A DNA stretch of 64,000 bases from Ensifer sp. IC4062 (GTDB lineage: Bacteria; Pseudomonadota; Alphaproteobacteria; Rhizobiales; Rhizobiaceae): assembly GCF_020193575.1 (NCBI RefSeq), contig NZ_JADYVD010000038.1, positions 18,024-82,023 of the forward strand, given 5' to 3'. Made by a program: the position numbers and the translations under genes. Below, piece by piece: positions 44,849 to 52,875 of this stretch (the stretch's first letter is position 1; every line of letters begins with the position of its first letter). Below the pieces are notes generated by a model. The model was not told the origin of the DNA and ran no database searches. It saw nothing but the letters and a program-made list of their open reading frames with translations.

Positions 44849-46148
44849 GGGCTGCTCCTGCGCTGCGGATTCTTGCGACCCTTTCCTCGAGGTCCGTCCA
44901 CGGAGGGAGGTCCGTTCGGGTCGACCTCAGGTACTTGGCGATCTCCGCGAGGTCTCGATCTGTCATCGTCCTGAACGCTGGCATGGCGACACCAGGTTTC
45001 CCGTCCTCGGCGCTTACCCCCTCAAGGACGGCGTGGAGCAGGTTGTCGGGCTTTTCCAAGGACAGCGCCGAGTTCAGGCCGAGCGCCGGGCGAGCGTCGG
45101 CGACCTCTTCCCCGGCGTTGAAGTGGCAGGTAGCGCAAGCCGTGACGTAGAGGCGTTCACCTAGTGTCGCGAGCGGAGAGGCGCTTTGTGCGGCGTCTTG
45201 CTCAAGCGATCTCTGTTCCGCTGCCTCTTGTAGGGCAGAGCTGCCGCCACCGAAGGTTACCAGATACTGCGAGATCGCCTGGATGTCGTCGTCCGGGAGC
45301 TTCGCCAGGCCCTGGTGGACGACTGGAGACATCGGACCCGCGGCGGTACCGTGCAAGCGGCTCGAGCCGGTTCTCAGGTAGTTGTAGAAGTCCGAGGTAC
45401 TCCACCCGGTTGGGGAAGGGGTGTTCCCATTCAGTGCGGGTGCGGTCCAGCCGTCGATGTCCGCTCCGTCCATCGCGCGCCAGGCAATCTCGGCTCCAAG
45501 GGCGTTCCTCGGGGTGTGGCAGGCCCCGCAATGCGCGATGCCGTCGACCAGATACCGCCCCCGGGCTTCCGCCGTTTGTAAGATCGCGTTTTCAGGTTCA
45601 GGCGGGCGGAAGAAGAGCAGCTTCCATCCGGTCTGGAGGAAGCGGATGCTCAAGGGAAAGGGGAGGGTGTTGTCCTGGTTCACTTGCCGCACGGGGGTGC
45701 GGGTCATGAAGTAGGCGTAAAGTGCGTCGATATCTTCGTCGCTCAACAGTGCGAAATGATCGTATGGGAACGCAGGGAATAGGTGCGAGCCGTCTCGCGA
45801 CACGCCTTCACGCATAGCCCTCGCAAATGCGGACCGAGACCATGAACCCATACCGGTGGCTGGGTCTGGAGTTATGTTAGTCGGAAAAATCGTTCCGAAC
45901 TGGGTAACGAGACCCCGACCACCCGCATAAGGTTTCGCCGGATCGGAAGTGTGACAGACGCCGCAGTAGCCCGCGCCTGCGAGAACTTCTCCGCGGGCGA
46001 CGAGTTCCTGTGTGAACGCGCCTGTTGGCGAAGGAGCGTCGAGTATTTCAGGTTTCCAGCCATATCCAACAAAGCCAGCTGCAACCGCTGCACTTACAGC
46101 GGCCACAACGAACAACGCATTTCTGGTATTTCGATGGTTTCCTCGCAT
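44841..46148 (-). CDS. Membrane-anchored triheme cytochrome c
   Basis: A 435-residue cytochrome with an N-terminal membrane anchor (about residues 10-30) and three c-type heme sites: CGVCH (62-66), CGACH in the middle domain and CATCH in the third. Each domain has a distal Met region (for example MTRTP, PMSPVVH, GVAMPAF). This is the usual electron-acceptor subunit of aldehyde- or isoquinoline-type molybdenum hydroxylases and alcohol dehydrogenases, linking them to the respiratory chain. It is first in the five-gene minus-strand operon. Confidence 0.93.
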   Translation of the reverse strand: MRGNHRNTRNALFVVAAVSAAVAAGFVGYGWKPEILDAPSPTGAFTQELVARGEVLAGAGYCGVCHTSDPAKPYAGGRGLVTQFGTIFPTNITPDPATGMGSWSRSAFARAMREGVSRDGSHLFPAFPYDHFALLSDEDIDALYAYFMTRTPVRQVNQDNTLPFPLSIRFLQTGWKLLFFRPPEPENAILQTAEARGRYLVDGIAHCGACHTPRNALGAEIAWRAMDGADIDGWTAPALNGNTPSPTGWSTSDFYNYLRTGSSRLHGTAAGPMSPVVHQGLAKLPDDDIQAISQYLVTFGGGSSALQEAAEQRSLEQDAAQSASPLATLGERLYVTACATCHFNAGEEVADARPALGLNSALSLEKPDNLLHAVLEGVSAEDGKPGVAMPAFRTMTDRDLAEIAKYLRSTRTDLPPWTDLEERVARIRSAGAAHD

Positions 46149-46198
46149 ATCCCGTCCTGCCGTTTTGAGCGAGGATAGGAAAGCGGTGCTCTTGTCTA

Positions 46199-46224
46199 TT
46201 GAACGTGGCGGGCATCTGTTTCAC
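46199..46224 (+). promoter_or_regulatory. Weak copy of the 20-bp-period repeat (TTGAAC / TTTCAC)
   Basis: TTGAAC at 46199-46204 is preceded by CTA and followed by a GTGGCGGGCATCTG spacer like those at 26645 and 30934, but the second half-site 20 bp on is TTTCAC (four of six matches). It lies 50 bp upstream of the cytochrome c operon. Confidence 0.3.
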
Positions 46225-46365
46225 AGCGCATCGCGCCATTTGCAAACGCAAGCTCGGTCTCCGGTTCAGCCGAGCGATCGACATCCAATTTGACTTGAGC
46301 AGTCGTCCAAACCAGCCCGGGGCGCTGGGGCAACTATTGCTGAAAGCGATGGTTTGCAAAGCTGA

Positions 46366-48024
46366 CTAGACTAACGGCAGTATCAGCGTTGAAAACACCG
46401 CTTCACATTTCTCGTTAGGATCGTCATCGTTCGGCCCCCGAACCACCACTCCCACTACTTTTCCCTTAAACAGGACGGGACCCCCGCTCATTCCGGAGAA
46501 CGTACCCCCATCGAGCACCATCACGTTGTTGCTGGCCGGAATTGATCCAGCGAGGACGGTTTTAGAGAACCTGGTAATAGTGGCCTTAGAAATAGTCACA
46601 GCTTCCTCATTCAGGTTCCCCGGAAATCCAGCGATCTGGACTTCGTCGCCAACCTTGAGGGCGTCGACCTCAGCCTTGGAAGCCAACTTCAGTAGTCCTT
46701 TCGGTGCATGTGCGGGCAAGAGCGCTGAAAGATCGAGGGTCGCTAAATCGTTTACTCGGTCCTGCCTCAACATTTGTACCGACACCGGGAACTTGGGGGC
46801 AGACTTCGGGTAGACAGTCATATTGGGCCCTATACAATGAGCACAGGTGATGAAACTCCCGCCTTCCGTCGCGAAGCACGTTCCTGTAGAAAAACCATTT
46901 GTTTCATTGACCAAGAACCAAACGGCCTCTTCAATAATTTTGTTTGTCTCAACTATCGGAATGTTAATTTTACCGCCTGAAGTTAAGCGATTGTATTTCA
47001 TGGCGAGCGTTTGGAACGTTTGGTCAGTCGAGCCCTTCACACTCCTAATAAACTCTAGCTTGCCACGAACAACCCATTGGAAATTCTTGGCCTCATCCAG
47101 TCGTCCCCTGTTTGGTCGAAATTTAGAAAAATGGTTTGCTTCCGCTGCCGCATATCCATTGGTTTCCCAATCATGCAGCATAGACCGAACCTGCCGAACG
47201 AAACCTCGGGGTACGTTGACCTTTTTGTTAACAATCAACCCGGTCACCTCTTGCGCGAAGGCACGAGGCAGCAATCGGGTTTTTGCGTGATTTACTGAAA
47301 ACCCGTTCGATTCGATCAAATCGAGAAAGGTGTCAGCAAGAACGACACTACGGTGGTCCTCCGGGTCCGTGAGGCGAGCAATTTTTCCGGGGAACTTGTT
47401 TCTATTCGATGAAATCGTGATGTCGTCCGCATACCGAGTGTAAGTGCAACCAAGTTGAGAGCAATACCTCGCGATTTCACTATCTAGTTTATCAGAGACG
47501 ATATTGGCCAACAAAGGCGACAGCGATCCCCCAGTCATGAGGACACTACTATCTTGTATCTGGCCATCGATCAGTGTTTGGGTGGGATAGCAAGCTATAT
47601 GTGCGACAAACTTCGCTATTTCAGGGGTGTAGCAATAAGGCTTCGATTGCAGCCGTCCAGCTATTCGCCCGAAATGGATCGACCCGAAATAGTTTTCGAG
47701 ATCGATATTGAGCACCCATTTTTTCAGGACGTGCTGTTCGGCATTGCTTATGATGCTCCGCTCGTGTCCAGCAACGAAACCGTGAACATTTACGCGAGGG
47801 TGGTAATCCTGCTCAAGCAGAAGCCTTATGGATTTCTGTAAGCTCAGCAGCGCTATTCTTGGAGCCTGAATAGTTCGCGTTCCACCGCTTCTCTTAGGTA
47901 TAGTAAAAACACGGAATTTCGACGCAGGCGGCAGTTTATACGCAATGTATGTAATACGTCGCTTTAGATTTCGGCCAAGGGCTGCAGCGAGAAATCGTAA
48001 ATCCGGAACAGTTTTGAGGGTCAT
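46366..48024 (-). CDS. Retron-type reverse transcriptase fused to a trypsin-like serine protease
   Basis: A two-domain protein of 552 residues from ATG 48024, or 561 from ATG 48051; residue numbers here use the longer form. Residues about 30-340 are a retron reverse transcriptase with both hallmarks: the NAxxH motif (NAEQH, 103-107) and the VTG motif (269-271), plus the catalytic YADD (207-210) and the first Asp in LNIDLENYF. Residues about 375-561 are a trypsin-like protease with His405 (TCAHCIG), Asp435 (NDLATLDL) and Ser522 (GMSGGPVLF). In retrons the RT makes msDNA from its own RNA and an effector mediates phage defence; here the effector would be the fused protease. Base composition is visibly more AT-rich than the neighbours, suggesting transfer. 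No other gene seems to belong. Confidence 0.9.
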   Translation of the reverse strand: MTLKTVPDLRFLAAALGRNLKRRITYIAYKLPPASKFRVFTIPKRSGGTRTIQAPRIALLSLQKSIRLLLEQDYHPRVNVHGFVAGHERSIISNAEQHVLKKWVLNIDLENYFGSIHFGRIAGRLQSKPYCYTPEIAKFVAHIACYPTQTLIDGQIQDSSVLMTGGSLSPLLANIVSDKLDSEIARYCSQLGCTYTRYADDITISSNRNKFPGKIARLTDPEDHRSVVLADTFLDLIESNGFSVNHAKTRLLPRAFAQEVTGLIVNKKVNVPRGFVRQVRSMLHDWETNGYAAAEANHFSKFRPNRGRLDEAKNFQWVVRGKLEFIRSVKGSTDQTFQTLAMKYNRLTSGGKINIPIVETNKIIEEAVWFLVNETNGFSTGTCFATEGGSFITCAHCIGPNMTVYPKSAPKFPVSVQMLRQDRVNDLATLDLSALLPAHAPKGLLKLASKAEVDALKVGDEVQIAGFPGNLNEEAVTISKATITRFSKTVLAGSIPASNNVMVLDGGTFSGMSGGPVLFKGKVVGVVVRGPNDDDPNEKCEAVFSTLILPLV

Positions 48025-48027
48025 GGT

Positions 48028-48172
48028 GTGCCAACGACATCGATCTAGCATTCATAACGTAGCGGTTTTGCAACTCGCTTGTAGCGCATATTGTCCGAGG
48101 TGGTTTGAAGCTAACCTTCCCGTAGGTGTCGCAGGAACTACAACACTAAGTTGATCGAGAGATCGTTGGCAC
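48028..48172 (-). ncRNA. Candidate retron msr-msd RNA bounded by an a1/a2-like inverted repeat
   Basis: A perfect 10-bp inverted repeat, GTGCCAACGA (minus strand 48172-48163) and TCGTTGGCAC (48037-48028), extendable by a G-T pair, brackets about 125 bases just before ATG 48024 of the reverse transcriptase. This is where retrons place the a1 and a2 ends of their noncoding RNA. Inside are several short stems (for example AGCG with CGCT around 48060-48080, and GAAG with CTTC near 48108-48121). The branching G and the exact msd boundaries cannot be fixed by eye. Confidence 0.45.
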
Positions 48173-48263
48173 TTTCGATCCCGTATCGGCGATCGGCACA
48201 ATTCACAATCGACAAGTCTCGTTTTGCACAACAATTCGTCAGAAGGTCTATCGTCCTGTGCTT

Positions 48264-49337
48264 CTAAGACAGCCCGAGCGCCAGTTGGGCTCCCCTCGCG
48301 AGCGAGATGGTAAGTTCTCCCGCAGGGAGACGCTCTGCCAGTTTGGCTGCCTGGCCAGACCACAGGTTTGTAAAGTCGTCCACCCCTGTGGCCTCCCGGT
48401 TGCTGCGGAGCGGGGCGAGCGCCGACCCTGCCGTTGGAAATGCTGGAGCCAAGTCACTCATTGGGCCGATTTCCCGCATGACGCGGTTCATCACCCCGCG
48501 GGCGGGTCGTCCGGTGAACACGTTCGTTATCGCCGTGTTGTCGTCCCGCGCGTTCAACAGAGCGGCGCGATGCACCGCCGGAATTTTCGCCTCGGAGCTG
48601 AATAGGTAAGCGGTTCCGCATTGCACCGCCGCAGCACCAAGGATCAGGGCAGCGGCCACGCCACGGCCGTCCGAGACGCCGCCCGCAGCGATGACCGGAA
48701 CGCTAACGGCATCCACCACCTGCGGCACAAGCGCCATCGTGCCGACCTGGGTGGCCATGTCCATATCGAGGAAGTTGCCACGGTGCCCGCCCGCTTCGAA
48801 GCCCATCGCGATGACCGCGTCCACCCCGTGTTCTTCGAGCCAAACGGCTTCGGCGACAGTGGTGGCGGAGGACATGACCTTTGCTCCCGTCGCCTTCACG
48901 CGGTCCAGCAGGTCGGCGGGCGGCAGGCCAAAGTGGAAACTAACCACCTCCGGCCGGTGTGCTTCGACGACTTCACAGAATGCCGCGTCGAAGGGCTTTC
49001 GCCCAGTGACGGGCAGGGGGCACGCCGGATCAAGTCCTACCTCGACGAAGTAGGGTGCGAGCTTGGCTCGCCATCTCATATCGCCTGCCGGATCGGGATC
49101 GGGCATCGTATGAGCGAAGAAGTTGATATTGATCGGTCGTCTGGTTCGATCTCGTATGGACGTCATAATCTCGCGAAGTTGCTCGGCGGAATACTGAGCG
49201 CTGGGGATCGAGCCGAGACCGCCGGCTTCCGAAACGGCAACGGCCATCTCCGGAGTGGAAGCCCCCGCCATGGGAGCCTGCAGGATCGGGAGTTCGATAT
49301 TGAACAGCTCGAGAATGCGATTGTCGGTCCAGCGCAT
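48264..49337 (-). CDS. Nitronate monooxygenase (2-nitropropane dioxygenase family)
   Basis: A 357-residue FMN-dependent TIM-barrel enzyme. Family marks are PILQAPMAGASTPEMAVAVSEAGGLGSIP near the start, a VVSFHFGLPP segment with the catalytic-region His, and MGFEAGGHRG for FMN phosphate binding, followed by PVIAAGGVSDGRGVAAALILGA. It oxidises nitronates such as propionate-3-nitronate to carbonyl compounds and nitrite. ATG 49337 shares one base with the stop of the MFS gene (TGATG); an apparent TTG start at 49340 is less likely. The MFS gene upstream may import or export the substrate. Confidence 0.9.
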   Translation of the reverse strand: MRWTDNRILELFNIELPILQAPMAGASTPEMAVAVSEAGGLGSIPSAQYSAEQLREIMTSIRDRTRRPININFFAHTMPDPDPAGDMRWRAKLAPYFVEVGLDPACPLPVTGRKPFDAAFCEVVEAHRPEVVSFHFGLPPADLLDRVKATGAKVMSSATTVAEAVWLEEHGVDAVIAMGFEAGGHRGNFLDMDMATQVGTMALVPQVVDAVSVPVIAAGGVSDGRGVAAALILGAAAVQCGTAYLFSSEAKIPAVHRAALLNARDDNTAITNVFTGRPARGVMNRVMREIGPMSDLAPAFPTAGSALAPLRSNREATGVDDFTNLWSGQAAKLAERLPAGELTISLARGAQLALGLS

Positions 49338-50629
49338 CAAGGAAAGGTCCTTTCGGATAGGTGCGGGTCGGGGCGGAGAAACCCCTTAATTGCTCGGTCG
49401 TCTTTCAACCCCGCGACGAGCGCCGCGGCGACTACCGCGACGACCATGGAGGCGAGCCACACGATCGTGTAGTTGCCCGTGGCGTCAAAGAAAATTCCGC
49501 CGGCCCAAGCCCCCGCTGCGCCACCTAGAGCATGCCCCGCGGACAAAAGCCCCATCGACAGGCCCAGTATCCGGACGCCCATCCGGCTCGCGATGTAGCT
49601 GGCGGTAATCGGAACGGTCGAGTAGTCAAAGAGGCCGAAGATCACAGCGAAGACCAACAGCGCCGTGTAGTCATCTCCAATGTAGATCAACAAGATGAAG
49701 CTGGCGGCGCGAACGGTGTAGATGACGGTCAGAAGCATCGGCCGGTGCGTCCTGTCAGCCAGCCAACCGGCGAGGATCATCCCGCCGAGATTGACGCCCG
49801 AGAGAACCCCGTAGGCCGTAGCGCTGGGGAGCGGGCCGAAGCCGCAATATGCGGCGTAGGGCATCAGATGCGTCTCGATCACGCCACTCGTCGTAAAACC
49901 GCAAATGGTGTAGCTCCAGAAGACGGCGTGGAAAAGCGGACTTCTAAGCAGCGTTTTCAGATTGGCCGCGAGCGTGTCGGAATGCGCTCCCTCCGCGACG
50001 TCGTACTGCTTCGTGTTCGGGTCAGCCGGTGACCCTCCTAGTAGCAGTAGGGATACCGGGATCAGCAGGATGCAGCCGACGGTCAACACCATGAATGCCG
50101 AACGCCAGTCGCCGCCCTGCATCATCGCGGCGATAAGCGGCATCATCAGCAACTGCCCGCCGGTCGATCCAGCCGTCCCGATCCCCGTGGCAAGTCCGCG
50201 GTTGCGGTCGAAGCGCTGTGCGATTGCGGCCGCAACGACATGCTGCGCGATCGCGCCAAAACCGACGGCGGCGACGCCTGCAAAGCCGAGGGGTAGAAGC
50301 CATCCTGACGCGCCAGGAGAGGCGGCCATGACCAACCCGAGCCCGATGGCGATCGCCAGCAGCCCTCCGGCCAAAAGCATGCGGGGACCCTTCTTGTCAG
50401 CAAGCCCTCCAGCAAAGGGAGCGACAAGCGCCATCACGATCATTGCGCCGGCGGCTATCGAGGAGATCGCGCCCCGCGACCACCCAAACTCCGCCTGCCA
50501 GAGGGGCATGGCAAGCGACAGCGATCCGCGGACAGTGAACGCGAACGCCAGGGTGGCGAAACCCAACCCGACGATCATCCATCGTCCCGCCCCGCCTTGG
50601 TCGACCCCGGTGTAAGATGCTGCTCTCAT
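49337..50629 (-). CDS. MFS transporter (oxalate/formate antiporter-like branch)
   Basis: A 430-residue major facilitator with twelve predicted helices. The loop 2-3 signature GGLADKKGPRMLLAGG and the paired GWLADRTHRPMLL in the second half are present, and the N-terminal SLAMPLWQAEFGWSRGAISSIAAG resembles monocarboxylate/OFA-type carriers. ATG 50629 follows an excellent AAGGAGATAAAGC ribosome site. It is coupled to the nitronate monooxygenase gene and preceded on the same strand by an ArsR-family gene. The substrate is not known. Confidence 0.9.
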   Translation of the reverse strand: MRAASYTGVDQGGAGRWMIVGLGFATLAFAFTVRGSLSLAMPLWQAEFGWSRGAISSIAAGAMIVMALVAPFAGGLADKKGPRMLLAGGLLAIAIGLGLVMAASPGASGWLLPLGFAGVAAVGFGAIAQHVVAAAIAQRFDRNRGLATGIGTAGSTGGQLLMMPLIAAMMQGGDWRSAFMVLTVGCILLIPVSLLLLGGSPADPNTKQYDVAEGAHSDTLAANLKTLLRSPLFHAVFWSYTICGFTTSGVIETHLMPYAAYCGFGPLPSATAYGVLSGVNLGGMILAGWLADRTHRPMLLTVIYTVRAASFILLIYIGDDYTALLVFAVIFGLFDYSTVPITASYIASRMGVRILGLSMGLLSAGHALGGAAGAWAGGIFFDATGNYTIVWLASMVVAVVAAALVAGLKDDRAIKGFLRPDPHLSERTFP

Positions 50630-50686
50630 GCTTTATCTCCTTACGAGGCCAAATTGAACACGGGCGCTCCGACCCTTCTGGTGGAG

Positions 50687-50989
50687 CTAGATGCTCCGCA
50701 TGGCGTCTGCCAAATCGGAGAAAGCGGTCTCCACGCGCTTGAAATAGGTGTACTTGCCAATCCTCAGCGGTTGGACGAAGCCCGCCGCGGTAAGAATCTT
50801 GAGATGCACGGAAGCGGTCGCCGGCGTCACTCCCAGCTTCTCCGCAATGTACAAGCCGCACACACCCTCGGCCTCGTCGACCGGATGTTCCGGGCCGAAG
50901 TAGGCGGATGGATTTTTCAGCCACTCGAGAATCTGGAGGCGGTTTCCGTTCGCGAGGGCACTGACCTTATCTACAAAATCTTCTTCCAT
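50687..50989 (-). CDS. ArsR-family HTH transcriptional regulator
   Basis: A 100-residue winged-helix repressor. The core is ANGNRLQILEWLKNP, GVCGLYIAEKLGVTPATASVHLKILTAAGFV and RIGKYTYFKRVE, as in ArsR/SmtB proteins. The metal box ELCVCDL is replaced by GVCGLYI, with only one cysteine, so it may sense something other than metal. It is first in a minus-strand unit with the MFS and nitronate monooxygenase genes (57-bp gap) and probably represses it. Confidence 0.88.
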   Translation of the reverse strand: MEEDFVDKVSALANGNRLQILEWLKNPSAYFGPEHPVDEAEGVCGLYIAEKLGVTPATASVHLKILTAAGFVQPLRIGKYTYFKRVETAFSDLADAMRSI

Positions 50990-51074
50990 GATTTAACGAT
51001 TAGCATATCGACTAATTGTTGTCGATTGTTGTATTGGGCTCTTTCACACTTTGGTCGAGCGCGATCGGCGCGTC

Positions 51075-51100
51075 TTGAACAATTCGAGAGTCTGTTGAAC
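51075..51100 (+). promoter_or_regulatory. 20-bp-period direct repeat (TTGAAC / TTGAAC), candidate operator
   Basis: Two perfect TTGAAC half-sites at 51075-51080 and 51095-51100, 20 bp apart, lie in the divergent gap between the ArsR gene and the histidine kinase gene. The second is also followed 20 bp later by CGAAGC, a possible degenerate third half. Confidence 0.48.
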
Positions 51101-51288
51101 GCGGCAACCGTTTGCGAAGCCGAGCATCTCCACCCGGTCCGCGAGGTTCAAATGCGTGTTTCCACATACAAGACGCAAGGCCCACGCCGGCTAATCTTGG
51201 ATGTGACTCTCGCCGACAGTTGCGAGCCCGAGCGCGTTTCGACAACAAACGAGCCGCGTCTTCGGGGGAAGATGTACTTGAGGATACA

Positions 51289-52875
51289 ATGTTCTCGATC
51301 TTTTCAGATGAGGCCGAGCCGCCTGCCGAACGAAGAAAGGCCGTCATCAGCTTGGCGGCAATCACATTCGGCGTTCTGGCCCAGTCGATCGGGGCACCCT
51401 CTGGTCTTCATAGCGTCGCGCCTCTTTTTTACATCGCCGCAATGCTTCCGGCAGCGGGAACGAACGGCGGAGAAAGACTGTCAGCCAGCGCCGACCTTTG
51501 TGCGATGCTGGCATTTGCAAGCATCAGCGTGCGAAACTTCACGGACGGCGTCGAACTCCTGGCAGCGTTGGGAACGATCGTGATCGCGGCCGGCCTCATC
51601 TCAGCGCATCAGAGAACGTGCGTTCGCCTGGAAACCGCGGTCGCTGAGCTGGAGCATCAAACTCGTCGATTCAAGCAGACATTCGACCTAAGTCCCGTCG
51701 CCCTTTGGGAGCAGGATTTCACTGAAATCGTGGAACACTTGCGTGCCATCAGGGCAAGCGGGGTAATCGACCTCGCCAAGTATGCTCGAGGCAACCCTTC
51801 ATTCGGCCCGGAATGCGCAAGACGCATTTCGACGAGAGCGGTCAATCAGGCGGCGGTGGAGATGCTGGGGGCAGCATCCCAACACGAGCTCCTCGGGGGG
51901 ATGCATCGGTTTATCCCGGAAGACGCTTCACTGTTTATCGAGGCGCTTCAAGCCTTGATGGACGGCCGTGAACGTTATGAAGGGCTGGCACGACTTCGAG
52001 GGCCGCGAGGACAGCTCTCTACGGCCTACGTAGCGATCAGGTTCCCGAACGAACGGGAAGGCCTCGCCCGGGTCATTGTCGGAATGATTGACGTCACCGA
52101 ACGCCAGCGCATGCTTTCCGAACTGCGTGAAGCACAGGCTGCCCTTACTGCGGCAAAGCGCTTTTCGGAGATGGGCGCGCTGTCGGCGACGATCACGCAT
52201 GAACTGAGCCAGCCCATCGCCGGAATGGTGATGAACGCGCAGACGTCGTTGAGATGGCTGCGGGATAAAGGCGACATCCGAAGCGCAGTAGGCTCCCTTG
52301 AAAGACTCGTTCGCGACGCTCGACGGGCCGGAGAGATACTCGAGTTCACACGGTCCCGACTGTCAGGCGAAGGCGAAACACAGGCGGACGACGTTGAGGT
52401 TGAAAGCTTGATCGGTGAAGTCGTCCAGATAGTGGAGGATGAGCTCCGCGCCGCAAATGTGCGCTTGGAAGTCACCATGGAACACCGCGCATGCCAGATT
52501 GCCGGCCCGCGCGTTGAACTCCAGCAGGTCCTGGTGAACCTTGTTTCGAACGCGTTGCATGCGGTCAAGGATGCCGATGCCGCCCGTCGACGAATTCAAC
52601 TGAAAGCGTCTTCGGACGGCCGCGGGACTATTACCTTTATGGTCGCTGATTGTGGACCTGGCATTCCAGACACCGTGGCCGACCAACTTTTTGCCCCGCT
52701 GTTTACGACCAGACCGGACGGGATGGGGATGGGGCTGTCGATTGCCAAGAAGGCCATTGAGTCTCGTGGAGGTCGAATAAGCGCCTACAACCGCGTCGAT
52801 GGTGCGGTTTTCGAGTTCACGCTCCCCGCCGTCGTTGCCATCCCTGAACGGGCTTCCCAAAAGGCGACGTCATGA
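51289..52875 (+). CDS. Membrane sensor histidine kinase with PAS-like domain
   Basis: A 528-residue sensor kinase. The N-terminal 110 residues have three or four hydrophobic segments, followed by a PAS-like region (FDLSPVALWEQDFTEIVEHL). The HisKA box is SATITHELSQPIAGMV, and the HATPase boxes are LVNLVSNALHAV, DCGPGIPD, FTTRPDGMGMGLSI. ATG 51289 was chosen because the preceding 59 in-frame residues (from 51112) look non-coding and lie near the operator repeat. The layout matches the kinase at 4384-6018 almost box for box, so the two systems are paralogous. It overlaps its FixJ-type partner by 4 bases. Confidence 0.88.
   Translation: MFSIFSDEAEPPAERRKAVISLAAITFGVLAQSIGAPSGLHSVAPLFYIAAMLPAAGTNGGERLSASADLCAMLAFASISVRNFTDGVELLAALGTIVIAAGLISAHQRTCVRLETAVAELEHQTRRFKQTFDLSPVALWEQDFTEIVEHLRAIRASGVIDLAKYARGNPSFGPECARRISTRAVNQAAVEMLGAASQHELLGGMHRFIPEDASLFIEALQALMDGRERYEGLARLRGPRGQLSTAYVAIRFPNEREGLARVIVGMIDVTERQRMLSELREAQAALTAAKRFSEMGALSATITHELSQPIAGMVMNAQTSLRWLRDKGDIRSAVGSLERLVRDARRAGEILEFTRSRLSGEGETQADDVEVESLIGEVVQIVEDELRAANVRLEVTMEHRACQIAGPRVELQQVLVNLVSNALHAVKDADAARRRIQLKASSDGRGTITFMVADCGPGIPDTVADQLFAPLFTTRPDGMGMGLSIAKKAIESRGGRISAYNRVDGAVFEFTLPAVVAIPERASQKATS

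Noticed and set aside
48264..49340. TTG start for the nitronate monooxygenase
   Set aside because: ATG 49337 is one codon later and couples to the MFS stop through TGATG.
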